Positions 10,689-20,930 of a DNA stretch of 64,000 nt are shown here, in pieces. This DNA is from Neoechinorhynchus agilis (Eukaryota; Acanthocephala), in NCBI GenBank assembly GCA_051530055.1, contig CM121341.1:3534001-3598000 (forward strand), in the 5' to 3' direction. Position numbers and translations under genes: made by a program. Every line of letters starts with the position of its first letter. Positions within the stretch are counted from its first letter, which is position 1. The notes under the pieces were generated by a model. That model was given only the letters and a program-made list of their open reading frames with translations. It had not been told where the DNA came from and ran no database searches.

Positions 10689-13322
10689 ATGTCTCGCGAT
10701 TTGGAAGTTATTCAGAAATTGATGATGCACGTTGAAAATGAAGGAAACTTGAATAAGTTTCTAGGTCCATACACAACCACTGCGGATTCAAAAGCAAGAC
10801 AAATGTTGTCAATGATATGGAAATTTCAAAAGGACAAATATTCAATACTGCTTGCCCGTGTAGTTCATTTCCTTATCCATGATTATATCCGAGATCAACA
10901 GAGGTTTCAAGGTGGAGCTTGCCTTGAATTGAATATCGTTTCAAAAGTCTTAGTGGATGCAATAGCCTTTGCGAACGATTCATGTTGCTGTAAAATTCTA
11001 TCCGAAGTATCTTTCATAAAATCCCTCGTTAATCACAAGTTTATGGCTCAATGTGACTATGAAAAAGCTGTGAAGTTTTTGTTCAACTCAGGAAACTTGT
11101 GCCCGCAATTGAATCCAAAAACACTGGATCCATTGGTTTGTGTGCTCATCACGAATGAGTGTCTCGATAGAGACATGGTGACCAGCGCAAAATTTTTCCA
11201 AAGTCAAACTCCACTTGATATTCCGTTATACCAGCGAAATCAAGAACGAATTCAACTCTTGGACGGGAAAGCAACCCTGCTCACGATGGCTAATATGTCC
11301 AGTTTTGGAATGTTTGAAGCAATAATCAGTCAAGCTATGTCTCTAGTTCATCTCAAAGTACTCCTTCTTCAGTTTTTACCTGAGGCAAAACTGACACCGT
11401 ATCAAAATTATCTTGTAAAACTGTTTCTAGAAACTCTTGACAATGATTCGGTCGAAGATTGCAGTGATCTTTGTGTTCATCAGCTCCGGATGATGGCGTG
11501 GGGATCTCGCTTCAGTTCTAAAAAGGGTGAAATGCGAGTTAAAATCATAGAAGCTTACAAGAATTCAATGAAATTCAGTCATGAACCTTTAAGTCTACTT
11601 GGCTTTATTGCTCTTGATGACGTTTTTATTGATCAAAGTGACAGACAAATACTTTTAAGACGAGCGTACGATATGTTTTCAAAAGCGCTCAAACGAAATC
11701 CTAATTCTTTAATTGCTCAGATGGGTATGGCACGAACACTTGCGCAAACCAGTCATTACCAAGAAGCCGTTAAAATTCTGAATGAAGTCTTGAACCGTGG
11801 AGCTGAACTCTGTCGTGATTGGTTTAAAATGGACAAGAATATTTCTCAGGATGATCGAAACGCTGCAAATATTTCGGCTCTATTGAATCCCCAGTGTCAT
11901 TTACGTGCTGAACGTAAACTTATTTTAGATCTAGAAAACGCAACCGATCATAATCGAGTTTCTCTCACACAAATTCTATATGATTCCGCAAGGAGTTGTG
12001 ATCTATGCCAGCGCCGATACTTGGTAGAACTGCGAAGAGCCAAGGAATTCCAGGTTGCGATTAACGTTTGCGACCAAATCGATTCTTTGTATGGACCGAG
12101 CAATTTAACTCGTTTCAACAGAGCTCACTGCACATACCGTAAAGTCGTTTTAATGTTACAATCGAATTACAACCTTGACAGAATCGAATTAATGCTAAAA
12201 GAAGTTATTATTGAAGACGTAAATTCGCTTCCGCTGTTGAACGCGAACATTTTGGTGCTTACAGTTCTTTATCGACTTTCTAAAAAGTCAACATATCGTG
12301 AGAAGCTTTTAGAAACAATTGAAAAAGTCGAATCAGTTCTAAACGAATGCAGCGAATCCAGTTCCGCGATTTATACGTCAATTGCTCGTGCTTATCTCGA
12401 ATTGAAAGATTATAATAAAGCTTTGATGGCATGCTTTTTATCGTTGAACTACTCCAGTAAGAATTATGCTTCATGGTATCTATTGGCGGTTATAGAAAAA
12501 CAAAGAAAACAAAACCCATGCAATCGGTTGATAATTTATGCACTTAACCAATGTTTTCGCCTAAACTATCGACAACGAGCTTGTTTGTTCGGTTACGCTC
12601 ATTTCAACTCATTGCGCGATAAATACCCGAGGATTCGAGATTTATTCGCACGATATGCTAAAATGTTCGTCAGAAGCGACATGGCTTTAATCATTGGAGA
12701 CAATGATTTTAATGATAGTCTTGAAAAGATTGAACACATTTTGTCCAAGAATAAGGAGATTTATCCGGCTAATGTTAGTAATGGACTAAACATACCATTC
12801 TATGCTTTATACTCAATCAAGTATATAAGATCCATTACTGAATCAGTCAAAAGGAGTTTGTATTTGGGAACAGATATTGGTGATGTTGCCAAAAGTCCCA
12901 GGTTCAAATTGGCATTGAAAGCCGTAAACTCTTATGGATACTTTTTCGATGATACAGGTGAAATATGGAATTTCATTCGTGGTATCTATCAAGAAATTCA
13001 AAATAATCTGGAGCTTGCCCTTCAGATTTATAAAAAGCACTTCGATGACTCGATTTTGTGCGCTTTGGGCGTTCTAAGGGTTAATATGCGGTCTGGATAT
13101 TATGAGGAATTTCTAGTTGGTTGCAAACAAGTTCTTGTTAATTATCCGGATGAACACAGTGCTGTGGTTCCGGTTTTAGCGATGGGATTGGTTGAAATGG
13201 GTCTTTTTCGCCATGCATCGTCGGTGCTTTTGTCGTCTAAGATAGTTAACGATCCTGAGTTCGTCAGGCAAAAGAACATTCTATTGGAATTTCTATTAAA
13301 AAGAATGTATAAAGTAATCTGA
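10689..13322 (+). CDS. Large TPR-repeat protein, intronless
   Basis: The first in-frame ATG is at 10689 (MSRDLEVIQKLMMHVENEG), giving 877 aa. The sequence is almost entirely helical, with tetratricopeptide-like units such as residues ~370-410 (AYDMFSKALKRNPNSLIAQMGMARTLAQTSHYQEA, read in two pieces) and ~600-640 (SIARAYLELKDYNKALMACFLSLNYSS). There is no signal peptide or TM segment, so it is probably cytosolic or nuclear and acts as a scaffold. A single 2.6-kb exon is unusual beside neighbours with many tiny introns; a retrogene origin is possible. I could not assign it to a named TPR family (SKI3/TTC37- or APC-type scaffolds are only guesses). The next gene is convergent, about 190 bp away. 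Confidence 0.75.
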   Translation: MSRDLEVIQKLMMHVENEGNLNKFLGPYTTTADSKARQMLSMIWKFQKDKYSILLARVVHFLIHDYIRDQQRFQGGACLELNIVSKVLVDAIAFANDSCCCKILSEVSFIKSLVNHKFMAQCDYEKAVKFLFNSGNLCPQLNPKTLDPLVCVLITNECLDRDMVTSAKFFQSQTPLDIPLYQRNQERIQLLDGKATLLTMANMSSFGMFEAIISQAMSLVHLKVLLLQFLPEAKLTPYQNYLVKLFLETLDNDSVEDCSDLCVHQLRMMAWGSRFSSKKGEMRVKIIEAYKNSMKFSHEPLSLLGFIALDDVFIDQSDRQILLRRAYDMFSKALKRNPNSLIAQMGMARTLAQTSHYQEAVKILNEVLNRGAELCRDWFKMDKNISQDDRNAANISALLNPQCHLRAERKLILDLENATDHNRVSLTQILYDSARSCDLCQRRYLVELRRAKEFQVAINVCDQIDSLYGPSNLTRFNRAHCTYRKVVLMLQSNYNLDRIELMLKEVIIEDVNSLPLLNANILVLTVLYRLSKKSTYREKLLETIEKVESVLNECSESSSAIYTSIARAYLELKDYNKALMACFLSLNYSSKNYASWYLLAVIEKQRKQNPCNRLIIYALNQCFRLNYRQRACLFGYAHFNSLRDKYPRIRDLFARYAKMFVRSDMALIIGDNDFNDSLEKIEHILSKNKEIYPANVSNGLNIPFYALYSIKYIRSITESVKRSLYLGTDIGDVAKSPRFKLALKAVNSYGYFFDDTGEIWNFIRGIYQEIQNNLELALQIYKKHFDDSILCALGVLRVNMRSGYYEEFLVGCKQVLVNYPDEHSAVVPVLAMGLVEMGLFRHASSVLLSSKIVNDPEFVRQKNILLEFLLKRMYKVI

Positions 13323-13515
13323 TAAATTATTGATGATCGATTGATATGCAAAATTTCAAATAGTCGGCTTCTTCGGCGTCATTAAATTGCTGTGTTAATG
13401 CAATTTTTCAAAGTTAAACTTGGACAAATAGTAAAAAATGAACTTATAAGAAAATTTCGATTCCGATCGTTAAAACTCAATATATTTAAAAAACTTGCGT
13501 AGCAGCTCCGTAACT

Positions 13516-14828
13516 CTATTCTGTACGGAGAACTTTAGCTGCTGGCACATAATCGCTAAGGAGGTCGCTAACAGGATCAGTAAACCGATACGCTTCGATG
13601 CCAGTAGACTTTTTGGCTAAATGTATTGTTGTCCCATTAAGTCTCAAGATGTCCAGAAGATCTTTTGAACTGTCATCTGATCGCAGCACATCAACCTGTT
13701 TGGCTAATTCGACCTGATCGTAAGTGAGAACCATAGATGTTCGATCGTTGGCATTTCTGCACCCGAAGAAAACTAGTCCGTCGAGGTCCCGAACGATGGA
13801 CGCTGCAAGATGAAGAATTTGATTTTGTTTTGAAACGTACGGATCACCAAGAAGCATTTCCAAGCTTTCTAGTTTCGATTTGATGCTTCTATCAACAGAC
13901 GATGATCCAAGTCTTTTCTTGGCGTAGCTGGAAAGTCGTTCTAATAATTTAAGACCGATCGTCTGTTCAATGAAGTGCGGTGTTCGTGGACGCTTTCGAT
14001 GGGCTCTTATTGCACGTTCGGCATTTCGATCTATGCCAACATTAAAGAAAAAAGGCTCCAAGTGAAACTCTGTAAAGGTCGACGTTTGATCTTCCGGTTC
14101 GGGAAATAGTCGCGAAAACAATTGAGGATTTATCTAAAACGGACAAATAATTTTTCTCGAATAAGTCGAATCATTCACAACCGCTTACCTCTAAATTAAA
14201 GGTGAAATTGGAAGAATGGATTGAAGTCGAAGCACCCAAATTAATTTCCATTGGTTTCGTAACATTCGGGTATATTGAAGGCATTTTCTTATCCAATTTC
14301 TCAATCATCTTTTCAATTCGAATATCTATATTTTCAATTTTTTTCAATGTGTTTTCGAAGTCTTCAACAAGATCTTTCTCGTCGCCATAACAGCTCAAGG
14401 CGTAATTGAACACTATTGGATATTCTGGACGCTTGCGGAGTTCTTCAAAGTTCATATCGGAATTGTTAAAATGGTCGTAAACACCGCCAATAATTCCACC
14501 AATCAGTTGGCAATGCAGAAGTGCATTTCCAATATGCACCACTCGATTTTTGATAATGTTCGATTGCAGATCTACGATTCTATTGAAACATTTCGCGTAT
14601 TTTCGTGGGTAGCAAAGAAATCCGGTTTTTAACATGTGATCAACTTTTGCGCATCTTTCAACGACTAAATCCATATCTTGTTTTTGAACAGCCGAAGAGC
14701 TTCGGTTTCGCTGAAGTGCTTCACACATTTCGTCTAGTAATAATTGAACGTCTGACGGAGGAGGAATAAAGGTAACCAAGTCCCTGTCGGCGTCATTGTA
14801 ATAGTCAACTACTCGCGAGAAACGTTTT
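13516..14828 (-). CDS. INPP4: INPP4-type phosphoinositide 4-phosphatase, C-terminal half
   Basis: Two minus-strand exons, 14828-14189 and 14133-13516, join across a 55-bp GT-AG intron (14134-14188) in frame (NLE|INPQLFSRLF). The downstream exon carries LEPFFFNVGI, a hallmark of INPP4 proteins, and the CX5R loop CRNANDRT within VFFGCRNANDRTSMVLT. Vertebrate INPP4 has CKSAKDRT: Cys and Arg are kept, but both lysines are replaced (R and N), which may alter substrate preference. The family removes the 4-phosphate of PtdIns(3,4)P2 on endosomal and plasma membranes. Only about 415 residues are present against ~940 in the family; the N-terminal C2 region is not seen. No ATG opens the 5' exon, and LTR-element debris begins ~200 bp upstream, so the gene may be cut off or have distant 5' exons. 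Confidence 0.75.
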
Positions 14829-15039
14829 TATTGATTTGAGTGAAGATTTACGGAATTTTCTACATTTATTTTCTATTAATTCGGTATCGATTTCGAAATT
14901 GAAACTTTTGAATGAAAAATAAATTGGTCCGTTCTTTTCTCAAGTCCTAAGGTGAGATTCAAAGCAGAATAAAAACGTCTCATAATCGAGCCCACGTCCT
15001 TCGACAATAATCGATCTTTTCATAAAGTACAGCATATTC

Positions 15040-15765
15040 CTGACTTTTTTGAAACTAAGACATCCAACAACAAGCAAACCCTGCAAAAACAGAACCATGA
15101 TAAGAATTGTGCAACTTTGACAGATTACAAGGCGGACGATAAGGTGTGGGTTAGAGACACTATTAAAAAAGGATGGAAAGAGGGCGTCATAATGAAACAG
15201 AATGGTCCTTTGTCTTATGCCGTACAAATAACTGGAGGGGAAAATAGAATGCATGCCGACCATTTGAGATAAAGAGCGATTGGGAAAAGAGATCAGGAGG
15301 ATTCAAAGCAAAATATCAATGAAGAGGTAGGCGGAGATTTAAGGAGGGGCGAGAATCAAAATGAAAGGGATCAGCGAGTGGAAAGGGGCAATATGCGACA
15401 AGAAACAGAACAAAGATCGAGCACGGAAAGTAGTGAAGCTGAAAGGAATATGAGCGATGAGGAATTTAGATTACCAGATGACCAAAGTGAAAGAAACGAA
15501 GATGAATCAGATGCACGAAGAGAAGTGAACGGGGGACTGGGGCCCAGGCGAAGTACACGAATAAGGCAAAAGCTATTGCCATACGATAAGTACCGTTATC
15601 TTCAAGGGGGAGAAATGTAGTGATGACGAATTGACGTCATTGAACAATATCGTTTATATAACGTTCATGCGCTTTGGCGTGTGCAAAAAGCTTGCGAAAT
15701 ATTTTAAATACATGATCAATACCAACAACAATCCGGGATAAAAACATCGTCAAATTCGAATTTCA
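15040..15765 (+). mobile_element. LTR retrotransposon 3' remnant (Ty3/gypsy-like)
   Basis: Fossil. 15040-15270 reads as the C-terminal end of an integrase (ADDKVWVRD, then HADHLR), followed by a charged tail ending RRSTRIRQKLLPYDKYRY. A purine tract (AAGGGGGAGAAA) precedes TGTAGTGATGACG at 15616, the likely LTR start. The LTR runs about 150 bp to ...AATTTCA near 15765, matching the LTR end at window position 1. The 5' part of the element is absent. It is broken; its age cannot be judged from one copy. Confidence 0.6.
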
Positions 15766-15785
15766 ATATCGATGTGTGGCCTATT

Positions 15786-16005
15786 ATGACACGGCTGTTA
15801 ATTTTTGGGCACACAGCCCACCGACCTGGTTCGGAGTAGTAATTCAATTACTCAATGCGCTGAACCATCCGGTACGAGTTTGTACATTCCTCCGGATCCT
15901 CAGATACCTCCAGGAGGAGGGACTCATCAGTTAGTTTCCTCCCTTCAGCGGTATTTCGTCCCCTTTGGTTGTGCGTCATTGGTGAACCGGGGCGGAAATA
16001 AATGA
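15786..16005 (-). mobile_element. SINE copy, body without clear tRNA head
   Basis: Shares with 9390-9766 the blocks GGGCACACAGCCCACCGA, CCTCCGGATCC, and GGTATTTCGTCCCCTTTGG in the same order. The match stops just where the B box of the tRNA-like head would begin, so the copy is truncated at its 5' end. It lies directly beside the LTR at 15616-15765. Confidence 0.55.
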
Positions 16006-16845
16006 GATTGATGTTGCATTGTTTGTCGCGGATGATGGATTAAGAGAGGAATCGTTTCGGGATGCCGATAAAGAACGATTGATTATCCCAAAGAGAGAAG
16101 TCCGGGAGCGACTCGAAAATTTTAGTTGGGATGAATGATTGACAATGATAGAAGTAAGTTTAGAGTTGAGACTTTGTATGGATCAGCTTGGTTTGGAAGA
16201 AGGAGAGTATTTAATGTGGAAGGGCTGGGAGATTGACCTTTGTGGTAATGCGCCGGTGGAGTTGCACTTGATCAAAGAAATTGGGAAGTCGCTTATTGCT
16301 CGATCTTTTGGGATGGGGGAGATGTTCGTGGGTTTTTGCTAAACGTAACGGGTTACATTGGGTAGATGAAGTCCGGATTGAGTTTGGAGGGCCAGTGGAA
16401 AGATTTTGTGACGCGTTCTTATGTGGATAGATACGAAAAGAAAATTAAGAAGTAAGGAGTTTGTGTTTCCTGTTAAGAAAGAGGGAAGCTACGGATGGTG
16501 AAATAAAAGTTACTTTGAGGAGACGTGGTCTCCGGTTAGAGGGATTTTTGGATGGAATGCGCATAACTGTAAATCGGGGAGTAATAGTAGAGTGAATGCC
16601 GAGGAAGGCGATGGTGTGCATGGTGTCAACTTCAATACCGTCACAATCAATTCTGGGTCAGGATGCGATTTATTTCCTTGAAGGAGGAGTTCATAACACG
16701 ACGGGTCGAATTCAGAGCGGCGAGGGATGATGGGTTGGGTGAGGTCGACCTAATTTCTACTCGTTCAGACGTTTCGTTGACCTTTTGTTCCACCGTAGCT
16801 TCCTTAGTAGTTACTGAGGGTGAATCGCTATCACTTTTCCGAACC
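16006..16845. other. Purine-rich stretch, no gene recognised
   Basis: The plus strand is strongly G+A rich here, as in the LINE at 17.2-19.3 kb. Short open frames carry no family motif. It may be decayed transposon sequence of unknown type. Confidence 0.35.
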
Positions 16846-17172
16846 CTAACAATTGTCGAAATATTCGAGTCTTTTGAACACCAATTGTTTCCAACGAATC
16901 TTCGTTTGAGTTTGCCATGCTGATGGAATCCACCAAAACCGTATTCTCCTTAGTAGCCGCTTAAGGACGGATACAGCGTTCCCTCGTTGCTTTAGACTTG
17001 TGTTTTGCAGGAGGAATGCTCCTGCCCTCGGATCGCCAGTGATTCGTCTGAGCCTCTTGGACAATTCTTTTGCGAGGTCCTGCGCCGCAATACAAAACAA
17101 CAAAAATATCTTGACGCCAAAGAGAAAGAAATAGTGATTTCGACCGTGCACGATCCACACACTTGTCAGCAA
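16846..17172 (-). mobile_element. RLE-type non-LTR element, C-terminal fragment
   Basis: The minus strand encodes RNHYFFLFGV, then LAKELSKRLRRITGDPRAGA and a QRGNAVSVL block, matching the C-terminal domain of the copies at 1410-3226 and 24850-25245. Only this piece is present. It abuts the 3' end of the F2 LINE. Confidence 0.6.
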
Positions 17173-17189
17173 TATATTTGCTAAACGGT

Positions 17190-19260
17190 GTATGGATGAC
17201 GGATGTTGAAGGTAAAGGAGGCGGGACTGTTTTTTGAAGGGGTGTTGACGTGGGATCGGAGGCTTTGTAAAGGAGATGACAGACTAGGAGTCTTTACTTG
17301 TTCTCCGGTTATTGAAGAAAGATTGTGCTTGAGGGAAGAAAGATTTTTGGTAGAGGGTGGTACGAGCGAGAGGGGAAGAAAAAGGTTGGGGTTACAGGTG
17401 TTTACGAAGGAAGAGTATTTAGAGATGAAAGAAGAAAATTGTGGAGGGGGTTGAAGAAGACGGAGGGCATTTTTGGAGAAAATGGAGTGGAGGTGGACGT
17501 CGAGAGGAGGGAGTGAAGTCCCGCATATTCTAGCTGCTCGGCAGAAAGACTGAAGTGAGCAAGGTGTTTAGGGGATACGCCGAGAAGCCGGAGGAGTTTG
17601 AGAACGTAAAGACGAGGGTTTGCTTTTGAGAGGGAAAATGAAATGTGGGCATCTCATTTAAGGTTTTCTTGGAAATTCAGGCCCAAAAATTCGGAGAGAA
17701 GAGGAGCGTTGAATGGGGAGAGGGAGAGGCGCGGGGATAAGATTGCGTTTGGAAATGTGGGGACAAGCTCAAAATATTTGGATAAATTTAGGGAGAGCTT
17801 AAGGGTGGAGAGCGAGGAAATGAGATGGCTGAGCTCGTCCATGGTTGTGGAGAGGGAGAGAGAGGGAGATGCGATGGTAATGACTGTGAGGTCATCTGCA
17901 TAGAGAAATTGTTTCGTAGAGGGAGCGAGGAGATGGAGGTCATTTAGAAAAATGTCAAAGAGGAGAGGGGAAAGTACGGCGAATTCCGGAACCCCTTTAA
18001 ATATGGGCAGAGAAGAGGAACAAGAAGTTCCACGTTGGATATATTGTTCACGCTTGGAGAGGAAATAGGAAATCCAAGCGAGTTGCCAGGTTGGGAGGCC
18101 AAAGGAAGCACATGATTGGAGGAGGAGGGAGTGATCTACCGACTCGAATTGTCTGGAAATATCCAGTTGCACGAGACGGACGGTTGATGCTGGACTGAAA
18201 TCTAGGCTGCGCACAAGCGTATCGTAGATGCAGAGGAGGGCATCAGAACAGCAGTAATTGGGACGGAAAGCGAATTGGGAAGGGTAGATGTTTTTGAGGA
18301 AGAAGGGAAGTAGGCGGGTTTTAAATATTTCTCTAAGATTTTAGAGAAAGGTGAGAGGATAGAGATGGGAAGAAAGGATGTGGGGGAAATCGGCTTATCG
18401 TTTTTGGGTAGGGGACAACAAGAGCTTCCTTAAGACACGATGGGAAAGATAACAGTAGAAAGATAAGGTTAGTTATGTGCGCTAGAGGATCGATAAGTTC
18501 CGGGATGATGAGACGAATGGCCCAATTTGGGATAGTCGAATTAGGGGAAGAATGGCGGGGCAGGCGTTTAAGGATTTCTAGGATTTCGAGAGGGGAAACT
18601 AAGGAAGGGCATGTATGAATGGGCAGGTCCGAAAGTGAGAAGGGAGGTTGGGACAATGGATGGGAGGTTTAGGGAGGACAGAGGTTTTTATTCATTTAGT
18701 TAAGGATTGCGAGGAGATCAGATTTGGGGAGAGATGCGAAGGGGGTGGATATACCAAGACCAGTGACATTTTTTATTTCACGCCACCAGTTTCGATTGGG
18801 AACGGACGAGAGACGAGATGAGAAGAATAATTTGCGGGCTATACGGATGCGTTTTGTCAGCGTGGAGTGGAGGAGGGGTAAGTGGGGTTACCTGACCGGA
18901 AAGCTTTGGTTACCTGGATTTGAAGGGTTTCTAGAAAAGGCGGAGAACCATGGAGGGTCGCGGTTCGAGATTCGTATTGTTTTGCGAGGAAAGGAGGCCT
19001 TCATCGCAGATTCTATTAGATTTAACAAAGAGCCTATTGCAATCGAGGGGTCAGTGCCAAAGAAGGTAGAGCGGTTTTGCGTGATAAGAGAATTGACACA
19101 TGCAGCAAAGGGTTGGGTATGATGATCACGCTTATCCAAGACAATGTAGAGGTCGGAAAAGGAACGTTTTTTAGGTGATGTGGGGGAGAGAAGGATGGAA
19201 CAATGGTCAGACGAGGCGATCGGGGGAAGTTTGCTCGAATATTGCCTGATGTTTGAGAAT
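17190..19260 (-). mobile_element. LINE family F2 (APE-type), RT to 3' end
   Basis: Read on the minus strand: an SDH motif typical of the end of an APE endonuclease (19245-19195), a linker (RNRDPPWFSAFSRNP region), then the RT at 18656-17654 with VQLDISRQFESVDHSLL, FLYADDLTV and LSLNLSKYFEL, and a downstream domain with NPRLYVLKLLRLLGVSP. The last block corresponds to the LLKRLRHLGI block of F1, so F1 and F2 are related. It is about 2 kb, 5' truncated, with several frame breaks. The region is C/T rich on the coding strand, unlike the surrounding AT-rich DNA. Confidence 0.75.
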
Positions 19261-19284
19261 TCTTAATTAAAAAGTTTGCCATTT

Positions 19285-19695
19285 CAGAGAAATCTCGAGA
19301 TTGCCGAGAGATTGGGTTATTTCTACAGGCTTACTTTGAGATTTTTAATTTAAGAATTTCTTCTTGTGGTAAAACTGCTCGCTGGAGTAAAAATCTCGTG
19401 CGTGCCATGAAATTTCGTCATTATTTTCAATTATTAGAAAGAATTTTAAATGTTACTGGCAAGCCGGATCTCTTTTAAATTTTTGATTCAGGATATTGCA
19501 TCCCTTCCTCAGCTTTTGGCACAAGGTCACAGCGTAAAGCCACATCGATCTATGAGAGGATCTTCTTTTTCTATTACACAATATAATAATTCAGCAGAAC
19601 TAAAAATAAAGATATTATCTTCAGTGTTTAACCTACGCAATCGGTTTAAAACATCCCTGAAACCCACACCAAATGTTTCGAGTTTATTATGGCCG
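19285..19695. other. Intergenic, nothing recognised
   Basis: AT-rich spacer between the F2 LINE and the PA28-gamma gene. No convincing frame or structure was seen. Confidence 0.4.
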
Positions 19696-20552
19696 TCATA
19701 TCAGATATTCTTCTGATATCACAAAAGCCGACTTTCTTTTTTTCCTCGCTAATACATATTCGAATTCGACTGAGGTCTTGGGTGCTTGATTTTCTCGATA
19801 TTCAACGTTATTGATCGATGCATTGTGATCTAGTGATTCGGATAAACAATGGTTTTCCACAAAAAATAAACTCACGTAACATTCTCTGATAAGAATGGCA
19901 TAGTGTCTTAGATCAATGAACTGTTTTTCGTCGGCCGTAACAATTGAAAGTCTAAAATCTTCGATTTGTGGAAATTTAAGGTATTTTTTGACAAGCAGTG
20001 CTCGTGCAAGGTAATAGTTTTGCACAAATTCATGAAACTGGCTAATTCGGTCATCCCATTGAGTCACTTCAGACAATACGTCTTCCTGGACGCCAACACC
20101 AAAATTGTGGCCATCTTCGACCTTTGGAACGTGGAGTTGGATCCACAGTTTTATTTCATTACAAATATCGCAAATATTAGTAACGAATGGTCTTAGAAGG
20201 TCCTCGATTTCACGAAGTTTTGAATTGGCCGGGAACTCAATGGCGGCCAAGTTAGCCTTTTTAGTTATCGCATCAGGATTTGGCTCTTGACTGTTCTTGA
20301 TCACTGCAACGATCCGATCGACGTAGGCTTCGACAATCTGACCACGAGAGATTGCATCACTGCGATGTTTATCGGAAAAGATCAATCGATAAACAATCGC
20401 TTCTTATGACAATCAGCCTTTATGTCTTCGAGTTTCGCAAGGGACAAACGCGGATCCTCACATAACTCGCAAGATTCTGAGATCTTCTTTGGAAGTTCGC
20501 TTCTCACAATGCTCTCCACATCGGCTTTAATCTTCCTAACGTGAGGTTCCAT
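19696..20552 (-). CDS. PSME3: Proteasome activator PA28-gamma (REG-gamma)
   Basis: ATG at 20552. Exon 1 (20552-20395) encodes MEPHVRKIKADVESIVRSEL, matching the N-terminal helix of PA28. A 35-bp GT-AG intron (20360-20394) restores the frame into exon 2 (20359-19696). The predicted 273 aa compare with 254 in human. The C-terminal PA28 domain is clear: WIQLHVPKVEDGHNFGV (activation-loop region), QNYYLARALLVKKYLKFPQI and DEKQFIDLRHYAILIRECYV. PA28-gamma forms a heptameric ring on the 20S proteasome, usually in the nucleus, and promotes ubiquitin-independent degradation. A lysine/arginine-rich tail (RKKRKS) near the C-terminus could be a nuclear signal. The 35-bp intron is among the shortest proposed here. 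Confidence 0.85.
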
Positions 20553-20568
20553 CTAAAGTTGCTGAAAA

Positions 20569-20930
20569 TCCGAATTCCACGTGAGAGCAGAAGGTGATAA
20601 GGGGCAAACAGATCCAAAAGCGCGCTCAATCTCCGAAAGAATTTTAAAGACGTGACGCCAGATTGAAATAGAAATTCTGAGATAATAAAACTGGATTCCA
20701 CGTGGAAGCAGAAGGTGATGATAGGGGTTAAGCGAATATTTAAAAAGTTACAATCAATTGACGGAAGAAGACCAATGAAAAGGCCGAAAATTCTCAAGAT
20801 AAATCTATTTCTGAATCAAACATCGCTAATTGAAACTGAAACTATAATTTCTTTACAATCCAAAAACGTGCTCAGCCCCAGAAAGAATTTTGAAGACTAT
20901 GACGTCATATTTGATTGAAGTTTTTAGAAA
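20569..20930. repeat. Imperfect direct duplication, one copy carrying a MITE
   Basis: Two copies of a ~120-bp sequence lie in tandem: GATTCCACGTG...GCAGAAGGTGAT at ~20573 and ~20695, then ATCCAAAA.CG.GCTCA and GAAAGAATTTT.AAGAC. In the second copy the two halves are split by a foreign block at ~20731-20857; the first copy is continuous and so shows the empty site. Confidence 0.65.
20731..20857. mobile_element. MITE, left end missing
   Basis: Shares CAATCAATTGACGGAAGAAG and TCTATTTCTGAATCAAACAT with the tandem MITE at 40192-40757. Its right end (...GAAACTGAAACTATAATTTCTTTACA, read in two pieces) is the reverse complement of the left end of the 40-kb copies, so the terminal inverted repeat is ~40 bp starting TGTAAAGAAATT. 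It carries no coding capacity and is presumably mobilised in trans. Confidence 0.6.

Noticed and set aside
13516-14121. Protein tyrosine phosphatase (generic CX5R)
   Set aside because: The surrounding FNVGI block and overall layout match INPP4 rather than a PTP domain.
17203-17903. Several plus-strand frames rich in E, R and G
   Set aside because: They result from the purine-rich antisense strand of the F2 LINE.
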